Of a stretch of 64,000 bases of DNA, positions 36,337 through 51,744 are shown in pieces. Position 1 is the stretch's first letter; every line of letters begins with the position of its first letter. The DNA is from Phycomyces blakesleeanus NRRL 1555(-). Lineage: Eukaryota; Mucoromycota; Mucoromycetes; Mucorales; Phycomycetaceae. The position numbers and the translations under genes were made by a program. The stretch lies in NCBI RefSeq assembly GCF_001638985.1, contig NW_017265141.1, positions 489,001-553,000 on the forward strand, given 5' to 3'. The notes beneath the pieces were generated by a model. The model worked only from the letters and a program-made list of their open reading frames with translations. It had not been told where the DNA came from and searched no databases.

Positions 36337-39300
36337 TTAGTAGACTTTTGTATTTTTTTATGTGTGATTGCGAGATTGGCAAAAAAAAAGCAATTTTGGT
36401 TGGAATGAGACAAGGCGTGTTGTAACTAAGGAGGTGAAAGGAAAGAGAGGCCTAGAGGTCAGGGTTGTAATTTCCAAGTTCTATAAGTTCTGTGACGTTG
36501 TTTAAGTGCAGATTTTCTGGACAAAAATTAACGAATTTGGCAATACCAAACTGGCTAGTATCTCAGGGCCATGACTTTTCCTCCTTTTAAGTGAGCTTTG
36601 TATCCCCTTACTAGTCTATTATAGCATATGTTTATTTGTAGCTCATGTAACAGAGTTTGTCTATCAGAGTGTATAAAAACAATAGAAAATAACCAATAAA
36701 ATTTCGTGAAACTAGCTGCATTATATATAGCTGACCTGACATCTTTAAGCCAATAGAATTGTAATATTTTACGCTACAAAATAGAAGATGATTAGCATAG
36801 AGTAAGCTGCTTAAGAAATACACCGCATGCTAAAGAATCATAAAGTAAACGTTTTGCCTTGGTCTATAAGGGCATATCTTAAATATCCCTTGAAACAAGA
36901 ATATCACGTCTCAAGCCTCAAAGTGCATATACAAAAAGCATGAGCCAGTGCAAAATATATATATACTCTATACTTTGTAAGGTTCTTATGTTATTATCAT
37001 TAGTTAAATTGGGTCAAATACATTTATCTTATTGCGAGTTACTTATCTTGTTATTTTTATCTCCAAATAGAATCATTCGATTTTATATTAAAGCTTTAGC
37101 TTTTTTTTTTGTCTGTTGGTTTGAGCCCTATTATTATAATATAGTCTAGCTAGGCTCTTTAAAATACCATCTGTACTGGGAGAACCAGATTAACTTTCAG
37201 TATTTCCAAATCATGTTGAACGTATTTAAAAAAACTAATATTAAATAGAGATATAAATGAACAAACTGTTTTTATAAATCAATTAAAGATATTGAGTCGG
37301 AATTGATGAAAATAATACGCGTTAAAATATAAAATGATCTGACATATAATACTTGGATATATCAATGTATTATACTTGATTTAGAGTTAATATATTCTAT
37401 ACATATACTGAGACAGTTATACTTATTCTTAGACACCACAGACTTAATATTACAAGTGTCAGGTCTTTCGGTAGACATAAATGAACATAATAGTATAAAC
37501 TTAAAGGATCAAGTTACTTTATAGACTATAGTTTACTCAATTCTAGTTCAGGCACATGGAAGCAATCACCAAGAGAATTATAGAATCTTAATTAAAGCTA
37601 TCAATATAAACTAGCTTACACTCCATAAAAAACACTTGCCACATTTAATATTCGAAATTTTAGGATAAGTGGCTATCTTGGCTGAAATTTATTCTCGTCG
37701 CTAGTTATATCTGCTAATGGTGTATTTTTGCGCCCGATAACAATTTGATATTTTGTAATCGCCAAAATTCTAATACAAATAATATCTATTAGTCCACAAA
37801 AAATAAGTACTTTACAAACCAATATTATTATTATTACTAGCTTGTTTTCAGAAAAACTAACTCATATATATCCCTCATAAAACAAACCAATAACAAATTG
37901 AAAGTAAAGAATAAATATTGTAATGTTTTAAAATAAAAGTACGTAGTAAGTCTCAAACATTATTCCAATTAGACATAAAATGTACAATTTATAAATACAA
38001 TATTCTATAATACATACTTCTACGTTATTATTGAGTGTTAAGCATATATATATATATCACATTAAAGTAAAGCTAGAAAAGGCGCGAAAATGGTTGTAAT
38101 GACAAAATCTTTAAAATAATCGTAGACCATAATGTTTACCAGATTGTACCATTTGTTTCTATACTAACTAGTATAGCTTTAACGTCGAGCCGCCATAAGG
38201 GAAATACTCATTTTCTGTTTTGAAATATATCCCATTAACTCAAAGTCTATAAAAACTTACTCAATATACTTTGTAGCCATGAAATCGTAGTTAAAATAAA
38301 AGAAATATTAAAAATATAATTAATTACATTTAAAATAATTTTGCGTTTGCATATACCTATTAAAGTTATCTTTACAATGATACAGTCACAATCAGTGTGA
38401 TCTAGTACATTTGATAAAAAATGATAAAATTTCTTTAACATGTTGAAATGAAAATATTCGTATCTCCACCAACAGCTTGATTAAGTGAATATAACTTCTT
38501 AAGACTTAGTAGCAAAAATACAAGGCCTTTGTATATTTCAAAATAACAGTATATTATAAAAAATAGCTCTTAAATAAGCTAAAAATTTGATTCTACCAGG
38601 ATTAAGGTATTAGTAATATAACTAAATCTAATGTTCGAACAGTAACAGTTTATATTAAGTATACTTACTATTCTTATTTAAAGTAGCATGAGTTTACAGC
38701 GACAAATATATATATATATATATATAAAGACCAGTGATATATTTAAGAGATATTTTATAAGAGGATCAATCTATACTATAAGCTAAGTCTAATTTCCAAA
38801 AACAAGGGAGAGTTTTTGTCTACAAGTTATTATAGCTACTTCTGTTAAGATACTCATTACTCAAATCTTTATTTTAACATCGTCAGCTTTTTTAGAGTGA
38901 ATTCTTAGATGATTTAGGCTTTTATGGGCCAATAACCAGTATAGCTGGATAAGAAAATAGTAGAGATATGGGCGCTGATATAATGGAACTTATACTTTAT
39001 ATAAATAATAATACTCTACTTTTAAAAGTTTGATTAAAAAATATTAACTATCACACATATCTTATACAATATGAAGATCAAATTTTAAAAGAAATAAAAT
39101 GAATTAATTTCCGAATTCACAAGACAATGTTTTAGAGACATGTGTACGTAAGACCTTGTTAGTAATCTACGCACACTCGAGTTTGTAACATAATATCATA
39201 ATAATATAGTTACTCCTTTTCTTATGTGAAGTTTAAATAAGCATACTGGCCTTTGTTTCCCTAGATACAAAGTCTTTGATTTGACCATTTATTAAGCTAT

Positions 39301-40923
39301 TAATTTTAAAAGATATATTATGTTTTCTCCAATAGTTAAATTTTAAAAGATGTATTAAGTAGTACTGACCGTAATCGTAATATTATATAAATTAATATCT
39401 GACATATTTTTACATAATCTTTGTATATCATTATTAGCCAAGGAAATAATATACTATCTTATACTGAAAGCATAAAGAATTATTATTAACTAATGGATAT
39501 TCATTAAAATATAATATGCTGAAAAATACAACCATACCGGATATTGTCTTATGTTGCTATCATGTATTATTTCTTTCAAAATATATCCCATTAACAAAGA
39601 TCGAAATTACAGTTCAACTCTAATTGAAATTCATTATTATAACTTCCTTTCAATAGTACTATAAACACGTATATACAAAAGGGTACTGTATAATATATAA
39701 GTAATAACTTAATGAGGATTAGATTTAGAGCAGATATTTCTGGGAATCGACGTCTTTTATAAAACTGACAAATGCCTTGCCTTCTGAAATCTTTAAAGTT
39801 TTCTCTAGTTCTTTATGGGCACTAATGTTACACGGATAAAGACCCAATTTATGATACTATATTTTAAAAATAATATCTGTTTGCATTTTTTAATTAGCAT
39901 ACTGTACAACACCAACTGACTGACTTAATATATCCAGTATAAATGAATAAGCTTTACTTATAAACAGTGACTTGAGTAATATAGTATATACCTGGCAAGT
40001 ATTTAACAGCTATTCTACCAAAAAAACAATTATTTGCTATTCATAGTAAAACCACAATAGCTGCTCCATCTTTTCTTGAGCTACCATAAATATTCTTATG
40101 TAATAAAATTATCTCTTATAACTTAAGATTACTTTTGACAATATTAGTCAGTATTCAGTATAAACACAACTAGGACATAATAAAATTACACATATTTTAT
40201 TTAGATATAAATATCAGAGAATACTTCAATATTTTTTATGTTATATATATAGTTAACGTTTCTATCAACAAAATTAGGGGGAAGGGCGCTATAAAAAAGT
40301 GTCTGTAAAAACCTTTCAATTGCCTTTTACTGAACTGTACAACTGTCATAACGTGTCTAAGATTACCAGATATGAGAGCACGTTACGCAATATAAAATAG
40401 ATACTTTTTCAGGGCCAACAAAAAGGTAAAAAAAAACATCTAGTAAGACAGGCTTATATGTGGTGTTTAATTCAATTGACATAATGTTTATAAGCGAATT
40501 TATACTTTAAGTATCACATATGCTTAGTATAAATGCAATGTATATATATTTAACATTGTTAAAATACTATAGAACGTTTCTCATGTGATACTTGTTAACG
40601 TACTACTACAAATCTTTACTTTCATTTTCCAACGGCAATTCATTATCTCATATAGTCTGAGGTGTATATTATTACTTGGTGAGTATAAAAAAGAGCTATG
40701 TATTTTGTCTTTATCTAAACGTAATATGTAGCGAGATATTTTAATATTTAAGTCTCATATATATAGACTTAAGTAATTTAGTAAGCTATAGGCCGTATAT
40801 CTAGTTAAGATGTATAGACGAGAAGATTTGGCAATTCTTAAGGCAGCGTCTTAAGTGAGGGTAAAAAAAAAGGATACACAAATTTAAGAAAGTGGATTGC
40901 ATTAAGATTAAAATAACCTTTAT

Positions 40924-40977
40924 ATAAACTCTTGGTATAAATAGAATATAGGAAAGTGCAATTTTCCAAGAGTTTAT
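40924..40977. repeat. 12-bp inverted repeat
   Basis: ATAAACTCTTGG at 40924-40935 and its exact complement at 40966-40977, with a 30-nt spacer. Confidence 0.8.
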
Positions 40978-40997
40978 GTTTGTATCAGGGTTCAGGT

Positions 40998-41081
40998 TGA
41001 GGTATTCGGGATTGTGTATGGGTTAGTATCTCAATAATAGGAAAAGTAGATACTAACCCATATACAATCTCGAATACCTCA
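40998..41081. repeat. 33-nt near-perfect hairpin
   Basis: Arms 40999-41031 and 41048-41080 match at 31 of 33 positions around a 16-nt loop. Both mismatches become G-U pairs in an RNA of the plus strand. One further base pair extends each end. Confidence 0.9.
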
Positions 41082-42658
41082 TTTTTTACTGTGAGAGTGC
41101 TATTTATTAAAGAGACAAAATAATATTGTTTATATCTGCTACTATTCAAATCCCTGTAATTCAAATCCCTGATGTGTAATGGCTGGTTTACACTGTATGA
41201 GTGTGTAGTGTACGTGTGCTTGGTGTGTAACAGTTCCGGAGATTGTTAACTTGTCAGGTTTATTAGCAAGAAAGAACCAGTGTTTGGTTGTATGGTCTGT
41301 TCTTCACTCAATTGTGGTGTGTATACCACACAGGTATCTGATTCTATAATAAAATTGGGCTGTCTTCATAAAAGATATTTTCATTACATCTCTATACCAG
41401 CTATTAAAAGAGTACTAAAATAGTATGGACTTAATAAAATTACGGCTCTAACTATCTCAAACTTCTTTAAAAGCATTAAGAGCAAAAACTAAATCATTTT
41501 ATACGGTAATAAATAAATATCTAATAATAATAAAAGCGTATAATATATCTCATAGCGTGCTAAGATACCAAAAGTTAGGTACTCTGTTTTTTCTTTGGTA
41601 GTATAGTTATTTCAAAGCTGTTAAAAAACTTTCTGGTACAAATATCAAGTGCCCATGATCAGAGTGTTTAAGTAATCACAAATTACATACATAGCCTATA
41701 GACTTTTGTCATAAAAATTTTTAATTTCCGAAATGGTGAAATCCTAAACAGTATATATATATATACAAATTAAAAGGTTTTGGAGAAAAAGATTTATACT
41801 GTCTTTCTTATATTTGCACAATAATTCGTTATAATCTTTGGTAAAGCAGGTATTTTAAATACGTGGATACTCAGTTAGTGTGGTAACATACTATGCAATA
41901 TTATGGTATTGTAGGGAAAAGACAAGCAAACTAATGGAATGAAGAGTCAGGAATGTACCCCTAGACTAGAGAAAGTGCAGAGATTCAAAATTGTGTCCTA
42001 TAACCAAATCCGTACCCTTGACTAAATACTTGTAGAAATTCTCTCGTAAGTATCTTATTCAGCGTATTAATATATGTCAATATTTACATGTATGAATATA
42101 GGCAGATACCGTATATCCCTGTCGAATTTGTCAAGGACTACAAATATAAAAAGGAACTCTCTTGAATTCTTGGGATATGACTCATTACAGAAAATCTCAC
42201 GATACAGAAAGCAAGGTATTCTGGAGGAGGGAGTTCAAGCTGAAATTAACATATGAATAGAGAGACAAACATAAAAGTAAGAAAATATAATTTAGCCGAT
42301 CATGTATATAGTACCTCAATTAAGCAATGTATTTTTGCACCCGTTTTCGATATATTATACTATCCCAACATGAAACCTGCATTTAGGGCATAATTAACAG
42401 AAGAATTTTTCATAATCTAATCAAGGTCTTCCACAAAGTCAAAAGTACAAAATAAAGTAAAATAAGAGGTCCAGGTGTGATTGACTTATAGATAACTTTA
42501 AAGAAATATATTAAAGAGGGCTCATCTTATCAAATCCAAGGGATAAGTCTGCAAAAAGTAAGTTATTCTTTATGCCTTTATTGATCTTACACATTATAGC
42601 CTTGAGAACAAGAAGTTAGAGGGTCATATCAGTACTTAATAAATCCAAAATTTTACAT

Positions 42659-43381
42659 ATGCAGATCTCATACTTGGATTTGGTTGTATTGCTTATAAGG
42701 AACCTTAAGAGCATAAAAAATAAAGGGGACTATAGTTGGGCAAGGGCTTCTTCCGCCTCTATAGCTCTTGTTTGCTATGTAATTATGGCCGATATACGGT
42801 TCATTACGAAAGGTACCTCAACAAAGACCAGACAAAAGTGCACTTTCCATAGTTTGCTAATTGTGCGACATAAAACATATAGAAGACTGATATCGGTATT
42901 GAGTGGTCTAATTATTGGAGGGATGGCGGGGCTAAAGAAGTGAGACTACTGAAGCTGGATGGGGCCCGAAAGCAAACCATAAAGTGTTTGTCTCAGCATT
43001 ATGTTCTTGAATCTGCAAGCCCAGAAAGAATGCTTATCGGTTTTTTTTTGGAAAGCTGCACAAGAGGTAATTGGGACCGTCAATATCTTTAGTTTTCTAG
43101 AAAAACAGCCGCTGACACCAAGGGATCTTGTTGTATATAAGTCGCTACCAGATGATATAGGGTTTGTGGGACAGACAGGTATTCCAAATATCTCTCACTG
43201 AGCAAATCTTGCCTGCAGAAATGGTGACTGTATTGCTGTGATAGGGACTCGCAAGAAGTTTTGAATTACTTGTGGGGAAATGTTTCTAATGAGAGTACAT
43301 CCAGAATTGTTGGAGGATAGAGATTCGTGGAAGTGCCCTGAAGAAACGGGTGAGAACGACATGATATTTGTATTTTCCTGC
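42659..43381 (+). pseudogene. Decayed coding frame, probable transposable-element remnant
   Basis: A single reading frame shows coding-like amino-acid composition over about 720 nt but is broken by stops at 42941-42943, 42950-42952, shortly after at a TAA, 43199-43201, near 43262 and near 43381. Five of six are TGA, which arises from CGA by one C-to-T change, and the TAA can arise from CAA. I do not recognise the protein. The block is GC-richer than its surroundings. Confidence 0.45.
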
Positions 43382-45201
43382 TGAGATAATTTTTGGGTAA
43401 TAAGCTTCAACTATTCGAAATTTAAGGCCTGTTACTAATCAAGTAGGTTGAAGAGAGTGAAAAACGTGTCTCAGGATCGATACTGATATACTGTCCGTTG
43501 TCTTCGGAGACACCCCTGGACGTAGTCATACAGGCTCACATTTAGATTAAATCTTGCCGATGAAAATATAATTGTGTTAGCTGTTAAATATAGCGCCAGA
43601 CAAGTTACACATCAAGGTTCTAATATTTTTAGGTATATGTGAGTGTGTATCTACACGAACTACTTTTCTAACACATAATTAATACTTTAAAACAGCCTAA
43701 CAATCTGACCTTGGATAGACCGTTTATATGCCGCTAATGAGGATTTAATGGCATATTATTGGAGCGAGCTCTCGTCTTCAAGTATCTTAAATACCTATAA
43801 AAATTAAGATTGTGTATGATTGTGGTTACTTTTGGATGGGAAGTTGGATCGATCCTAATTATTTGCTCCCCGCAGAAAAGTCTACTGCCAATATAGAATA
43901 AAATATGTTCGAATGTATCACCTTAGAAAAAAGCCTCCAAAGTCGGTAATTAAAGATATGTGTATAGGCAGCACAAAGAAGATTATAAAGTTTTTGTTTT
44001 ATAATGTGGCTGTCTTGTGAAATATTAGAAGACTCCATGAAGCTTTATACTCTCACGGCAGCTCATAAATGAGAACTTGAGGTGTACTAAGGTTTGTACT
44101 TGGCAATATGTGATTAATACTCTTACTATTCTTCAGGATATTTGTCATAAAGTACACAATGGTCTAAAATATCCATGTCAGGCAGCTTTTTAAAGTTTAT
44201 GTGAGCAATGAAATTAGACTATTGGAGAAATACCCACTCCTGGGAAGTGAATTAGCCGATATGATAATGCGGATATTCTTAAAAATCCCCATTTTGTATT
44301 TAGCATATAAAATATCGCGATGACTACATTTTTAGTGCGGTGATTCTCTTTAAGATACCTAAATTCACTTTTTCTTCACATTTGATTTTCTCCAAATTTT
44401 TGTAGATGGTGTTCACAATAGTCAACATGCTAAAAAACGGTGCAACCTCTGGGGCTGACCCTTTGTATTATAAATGCTTTGATATTTCTTTGAAAGTACA
44501 CTGAGTGTAGTTAAATAGCTCAATAGTTCAAAGTCAACCAAACTTTAAATGAACAGGGTAAAATACAGAGTACAGGTGGGAAACATATATAGCACACGTA
44601 CTGAGTACAGATCTTCCACTATTTAGAAAATAGATAATAATAATTGTCTGACATCTTTGGTGTATAATTAAAGTCGAATACTTGTATATATTTTTTAGAA
44701 ATATATTTCCATTCCTTTTCCAATAATTCTGAAAATTGTATCAAGTGTATATGTTCTAAATGTTCTACATGTTAGACCTTCTTATCTTCTTATTTAAATA
44801 GTGTTCAATACATTAAGTATAGTTATGGCTTGGTCGTCTATGGAGTCATCCAAGAAAATGCCATAGATTATTGCTTTACTTCATATTGAAATGATTATAT
44901 AAATGTTATATACTATAGCATTCTGCCAATGTTTCAAGTCACATTCAACTAATACACTCGTTAAAGAATGCTCTTGAAGTGGAGGTCAGATATTCTCAAA
45001 ACCTTAGCATACCTTTTAGATTCCAGATTTCCAACAAATGTTCTAGATCCCGACGCACTCGTACAAAGGCATCCGGATACCAAAAGTGAATCTCTTGTAG
45101 ACTTAATTACTTGAAGATTATGGTATCTAAAAAATATGACTTTAACATAGGTTGACAAAAGACTTATTTGACTATGCAATTAAGCTTCATTATGCGATAG
45201 T

Positions 45202-45480
45202 TTAATAGATAACTCTCAATATATTATATCTAAATATTACAGGTATTTGAATTTTTAAACTTTCTTCTTCATGAGTACTTTTTTTTAGCGTATATTTATC
45301 TCTTTTTTTAACTAATCTTTTAAGGTTTTTTGAGTAGTATTTATGTATTAATATTGCTTCTACTTGTTGAGGTTGATTATATTGAACGCTTTGTGGCTTT
45401 ATGCACAGTGCTTCTTTACCCTTTCTCTCTAATAAATTATGGATAATACTCTTGGACACTTGCCTTTTGTAGTACCATTT
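45202..45480 (-). pseudogene. Isolated coding-like fragment
   Basis: A minus-strand frame of about 90 codons with normal, Lys-rich composition (for example VSKSIIHNLLERKGKEAL) stands alone in the desert and is preceded by a T8A9 tract. Not recognised; possibly a transposase fragment or chance. Confidence 0.2.
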
Positions 45481-48400
45481 TTTTTAAAAAAAAATAGCTT
45501 TAAAATATCTGTCATAAAGATATATCCAGTATACTATTTATTAACAAATTCATATTTATTAGTGTTACTTACAGTACTCTAGTATATAGTAATAATACAA
45601 CTACCAGCGTATGGCATTACTCTTTTTTATTGTTAGCGCTCAGGTAGGGTACCATGTTAAAGTTCTTGATTTATATACGCTTGTAAGAGATATCTACTCA
45701 GACAAAAAAAAACTCGAAAAGCTTTAGTGGTTTAAATGTTTAAAGACTATATGTTTATTAATTGTACTCAGTACTCAGTACAGGAATTACATGTGGATTA
45801 AGGTAATAAAAGAGCATCACTACCATTTAAGACTAGAAGTGTGTTCTTAGACGGAAACTTTGTATTGTTTTGTAATTATTTTATAGCACCCAACTCTTTC
45901 GCACATACTTCACTTTGGTCGGTAAAGATAGTGTGAAGAGTTAGTCAAGATGTAAAGCTCCCCCTATATGTTCCCGCTCATCATCTTGGTCACTATTTCA
46001 GCCCACTCTCTCGGTCATTCTCTCCACCCATCTCGGTAATTTTCTACACACAATCTCTCTCTCTTATTGTCATTGTGTGGGCAATGTTAATGAAAATGTG
46101 ATGACAATGAGCTTGAATCCTTTCCTCTGGTCTAGCTCAGAACTTCTCCATCCCTCTTGGTCAATATCTACGCTATCTCTTCTCGTTTTCGCTGCACTCC
46201 AGCATGTTCTTCCATCTATCTCCCCATTGTTTCATGTTTGCCTTTAGATTACTTTCACTCCTGGTAGAGCCAAGAAGCCATCAGATCTATCCTATCTTTT
46301 TGCGAAGGTATGGTTACGGGTTGTGCTTTCTTGGGCTCTCACCATCTCTCACTTTAGAAAATACGACTCTCAAAAACGTCATATAACAAATGAAATCCAA
46401 AACAAAAACCTTGGTGCTTTCTTTTACTTTGCAACAATAGAGGCTTACCAAACCTCTTAAGCACAAAGCTTCCTACAAACAAAAAACTATTTTATAGTTT
46501 TTCGTAACTTATTGCATAAGAATAGGCAGGTAAGCGTCGTGTTTAAACACCGATAATAAATTTCACCCTATATCGTGCAAGTGCATGAATTTAACTGTGT
46601 TTTCTTTTCTTTATATCCTAAAGATGGTAGCTCTTTGCACATACTGTATGCATCTTATAACATAGATGTAATATAGAGCAGCTGTACGTCAGCCACTCAA
46701 TGAGTGACTATAAAGAAGAGACATATATCTCACATTTTTACCTTTTTTCTTTATTTCTTTCTTTTCTTTGCCACACATTTCTATTATGAAATGTGATTGG
46801 CTGGGATATTCTAGGTAGAAAGCTAAACTACTTCAAAGTTATACAATATACCTCACGTAATGATAATTCATATTAATATCATTTATGCCGTTCATACTGT
46901 TAGGATCCCAAGGCAATATATTTAATATATTTTTCGCACATCTGTCATTTGGAATAGGTACAATAGTTTGAAGAGTTTTTCACTATATCCAGATCATCTT
47001 TTATGCTGTTCCCCTCTCTCACACAGACTCTGTGTCACATAGTCTTTTAAGCTCTCTCCCACATATCTCATTGACATGTGATCAGACCCTGGTAATGAGT
47101 GGAATATCATTACAATCCCCCTTTTAGGAAGTTTTTTTGTCATAGTGTGGCTAATGAAGATAGCACAACTGATGCTTATCTTTCTAAGTCTCTGGCAAAC
47201 ACATTATATCAATACCATGTTATTCTTTAATTTTGTTATGATTTTACTATACAAACCAAATTTTATTTGGATTCTCCTGAGGTTTTATGTATGAGAGTAA
47301 ATCTAGTAAAAGATTATTCTTTTGTATGAATATAATATATATATTAAGGTTAAATGTAGGCGTATGCTGATTGATTTATAGTAATGATATATACTCACAA
47401 ATGTGGTTTTATTACTATAAGCACAGTCAGTCTTTATTGTCACAGTAATAGTAATATATAAACTCTATATTTCTGATCTCCTTCTCTGGGCCTTTTAGGT
47501 CTTCAGTTTATTTTTTGCTTCTAAATCTAATCGAGCTAGTTATTCTAAAATAACTTGGAAAATAATATCTGGATCCATCAAGTACACGACTAAATAGCTT
47601 AAAACACCATTAATCAATATGCAATTTCTTTAATCGCTATGAAACACACCTGAAAAGTTTGTCGGACTTGTTCTTTCAATCATATGTCGCTTCTCATTTG
47701 TGTATCGTCGCCGCTGTAATTAACAATTATCTTCAACTTCTTATCATTCGTAAACGATTAGGTAATATTGGGCTTGGGGGTTTCATATGCAGTATAAAGC
47801 GTATGTGAAATTACAATCTTTGTCAGCTCTCTAGTCGGAAAGGTAGTCCTTCTTTATCTGGTAAAATAAATATTGTTCAAATCAAGAAATCTGATACCCC
47901 GGCACAGACATCTCCTCAAAATTACTTTGGTTTTTATAATAATACTATATTTGGAATATATTTAATGGCTGATTATTATTATTATCATTCTTATTTATTT
48001 TATTTTATTTTTTTAAAAAAAAAGCCTACCTACCCCTTCTCAATTCGTGTAGATTCTAGTGGAATTGACATCTTCTTGAAATCACGACATGTCTGGCTAA
48101 ATAACGGATAAGCACTAAACAGTCCCATTAATATTATATTTGAATCAAAATAATTTTATGCTCAAAATATGATATTACCCCATATTTTATCTTACTATCT
48201 GTATCTCTTACACCGAGTCTTTTTATGAGACTTATATTTATTAAAGCTCAAAGTCTAATGTACTGAGAATTTCTCGTAAGATAATTTATAAATGGCCCAA
48301 GGAAAGAAAATACTTCATTTTCCCTACCCTTAATAGAACTTTGCCCGATTACTTTTCTATCTTTTTCAATAGACTATCAAATCTAAGTATATCGATTTAT

Positions 48401-51400
48401 GTTGCAATAAGCTAATTTTTATCTGCATAAAAGTTTGGATTAACTGAGCTTCATTACATGTGTTTTATTTGATCAATATTTTTACATTTATCTTGCTGTC
48501 AATTTAAGTAGGTTTACTCTATAAAAGAAGTTCTTCGGTTTTCAATTAGCCGATATAGTACACTAGAATGCCAAATAGATCACTAATTAATTCGATAGTA
48601 TATATCTAAATTATTTTTAAGAAAAAAAGTCAATAATGCATACTGATAGATAATACAAGAGTCAGTCGAACCTTTACCGAAGGAAATTATTGGTCGAAAA
48701 TCTATAATTGGTACAAACTAAACATTAGGGTTTGTAATATAATCCAAATTCCCGAATCACATAAAATAATATCAAGGTTCCTTTTATTTCTTATTTTGAC
48801 TTGTACCTTAATTTAGCTACGGGAATTTACTTCTTTCATAAAACAGATCAAACAAATAAAGGCATGGTCTTTTGTAATAAACGTAGTTTAAAGATGGGAA
48901 CATGAAACTGAAAGTCAAGTTCAGCCATCTATTTAATTGCCGATGTATATGAAGTCATCTTACTAGAAAGAATCTCAATGGCATCATAAAGTAGTACATG
49001 AAAACACAAAGAAAAATACAGTACAACCTGAGAAGTCAACCTAGAGTCCGGGCTAAATTAATCAGATAAATACAAGCTTGCCAAAAAAATGAATTGAATA
49101 TATATATATATAAAGAATAAGAAGACAATACTTGAAGTACTTGAAGAAATATTAATAAAGCTTTAGACTTTGTTTGTTTAAAAGAATTCTGCTCGTAAAG
49201 TAACATATAATACTCGAGCTTAGATATAAAGTAATGATTATAGTATCAGTGTGCTTCCCTTTTACATATATATATATATTTAAGATCAGTCTCAAAAGGA
49301 GTAGATATGCATGTGTAACATACAATCCAATATTACAACTCTTTTATGTTAAATACTAGATTCGGCTATTAATTTTAACGCAATATTGATTCTTTTGATC
49401 TTGATTTGAAGCTGATGATTTCGTAATAATAATAGAGATGATTTTTGCAGAGAAATAATATATATATATATATATAAACTAATAGTTTTCCAGTAAATAT
49501 AATTAACTATAGTACAATGTAAATTTTGATTTAATGTATTCGATTTCTTTTAAAAAAAGATATCAGATAGCTTAAAGGACGGAAAAAATCATTACATCAT
49601 TTTTTGTCCTGTCAAAGTTTAATCAGAGTCTCCCCACACAAGCGAATTTTTAATAAGAAATCTAATATATATATATATTTCATTTGTCTTTAATGTAGTA
49701 AATCAAGCTGTACTACATGCATTAATACTTCTTTACTCACCTCATTAACTAAATGATATATATACATCATAAATATACACACTCATATGTCATACTACAT
49801 ATGCAGCTATTTTAAAGCTATCTAAAGATAGAGATAAGTGTGTGATAAGGTTGATGAATTTTCTTAACATAAACCATGTTGCGTTTGATACTTCCATTCT
49901 AGATAATACAATCTGTGCCCATCCAAAGCTATTTAGACTCCAGAAGTTTCTTCTATTAGTAGATAAATTACAGATATATGATAGTATTAAATTATTCTTA
50001 CTCTCAAAATTGAGGTATAATCTATGTATTCTTCTGACAGGTGTTTAGCTAATTGACTTTTCTTAAGAAATATGTATAACATACAGGTGAATCTAATTAG
50101 CTATAACTTACTTAATTTTAAAGACGTGCGGTTGACATTAATTATATTAGACTAAACAAGTTACTGAGGTTTTTTTTTTAGAAAATAAAAGAAAGACAAA
50201 TAAAAAGAAACAATATAATTAGGCCGGATTGTGAGCTATAGGAATGTACACACAGTTATACTACTTTACAGTCAGCTTGAAGCAAGATACTGAGGAGCCT
50301 GCTATCATTCTAACCAAAAACAAATTACCCTATCATATGTATGTATGTGTTTGTGTGATTTACGATAGACAGAATGTGTCGTACATTTACAAGCATCACC
50401 CAAAAGTAGGGAGGGGTCAATAATAAAAGAAAGAAAAATGGTCAGGGGCATCCTGGAGATGGTAGCATTATGATATCATTAATTTACATGTAGGCTTGGA
50501 AATGTTAATTTATTATAAAGAAGAAGAAGAAGATGGGTAGGAGATACTATTGAGAAAATACTGCAACCTCTTCGTTACTCATTTGATATTGCGCCATATT
50601 CTAATTGCACTGCACCACACAACACGATACCATGTCACACTGTGTGATGTACTTTAAAGAAAAAGAGAGAGAAAAGCGGCATGACTTGAACCAAAAGAAA
50701 GTTAACACAAGAACCCAACAATCTGCACCTTGGAAATCAAATTACAACTGCTCTTCAAAATACGGTGCTGGAAGAGAATCAGAGGATAGGTAACGTGTGG
50801 TGTATAACCTTTCTTTTATTAAATTGGTACATAATAGTAGTATATATATATACATATACAATGTGCCGTTTGTTCTTTTTTGAAGCAAGAAAAAATAGAA
50901 AACCAAACAAGAAGCTGCTAGAATTATATTTATTGTAGTAAGAAGAAGAAGAGAAAAAAAAAGCCCAAGCTCGGACACCAATCTCGTGCAAAACCTCTTT
51001 TAGTTATACTTTAGGTATACATATAAGTTTCTATACTGTACAATAGACATGTGTATAATATCTTTTATGTATCACCGGCTCCTAAAAAAAAACAGATATT
51101 CTGGGGTGGGATTTGGGGGAGATTGTACATAAAATGATATTTCTAACTGGTTTTTATATTATACCTCATTAGAACAACCGATATTTTAGCCTGCATATAT
51201 CCTTCGTATCCTTTTTCTTTCCTTTCTTTCTTGTTTATCTTAGATTTAGATTGGCGAACCATAAATTTTGAGATCGGTATAGATATTTTGCTTTCCTATG
51301 GGTATTGTATATGCTCGCCACACTCTGTGACATGCTACCACCGTGAATTTATGCACGGTGTGTGAATTAAACTGAATGAATATTCATAAAAAAGAAGAAC

Positions 51401-51744
51401 ATGTTTCACTAGTTATATACGCCTAGAATTAATACGCGTAGAGTGTCTAGATATGTGTACACTAGCTGTATTCGACTCGGCACATAAATAAATGTAGAGA
51501 AAATAAGAGCGTAATCCTCACAGTCATTTCCTTCACGCGTTGAATACATGTAAAGGAAAAACTTAAACCGTAGTATACTTACTCTGGCTCTTCTTCAAGG
51601 ATATAAGAATTTTCCTATTATTCACCTCTGTATTCTTATTATTTCTGTTTGAGATACTATATTGTATTCCCAGAAGAAAATACTAGCTAAATAGCAAATT
51701 TGTGTCAAATTATAAATGAACGTGTGTACTCTTTCAAACAGACA

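Noticed and set aside
41145..41171. tRNA or SINE B-box
   Set aside because: TTCAAATCCCTG occurs twice and resembles a B box, but no A box or cloverleaf could be drawn around it.
45950..47110. Pair of long terminal repeats
   Set aside because: The two pyrimidine-rich segments near 46.0 and 47.0 kb share only loose composition, with no aligned ends or target duplication.
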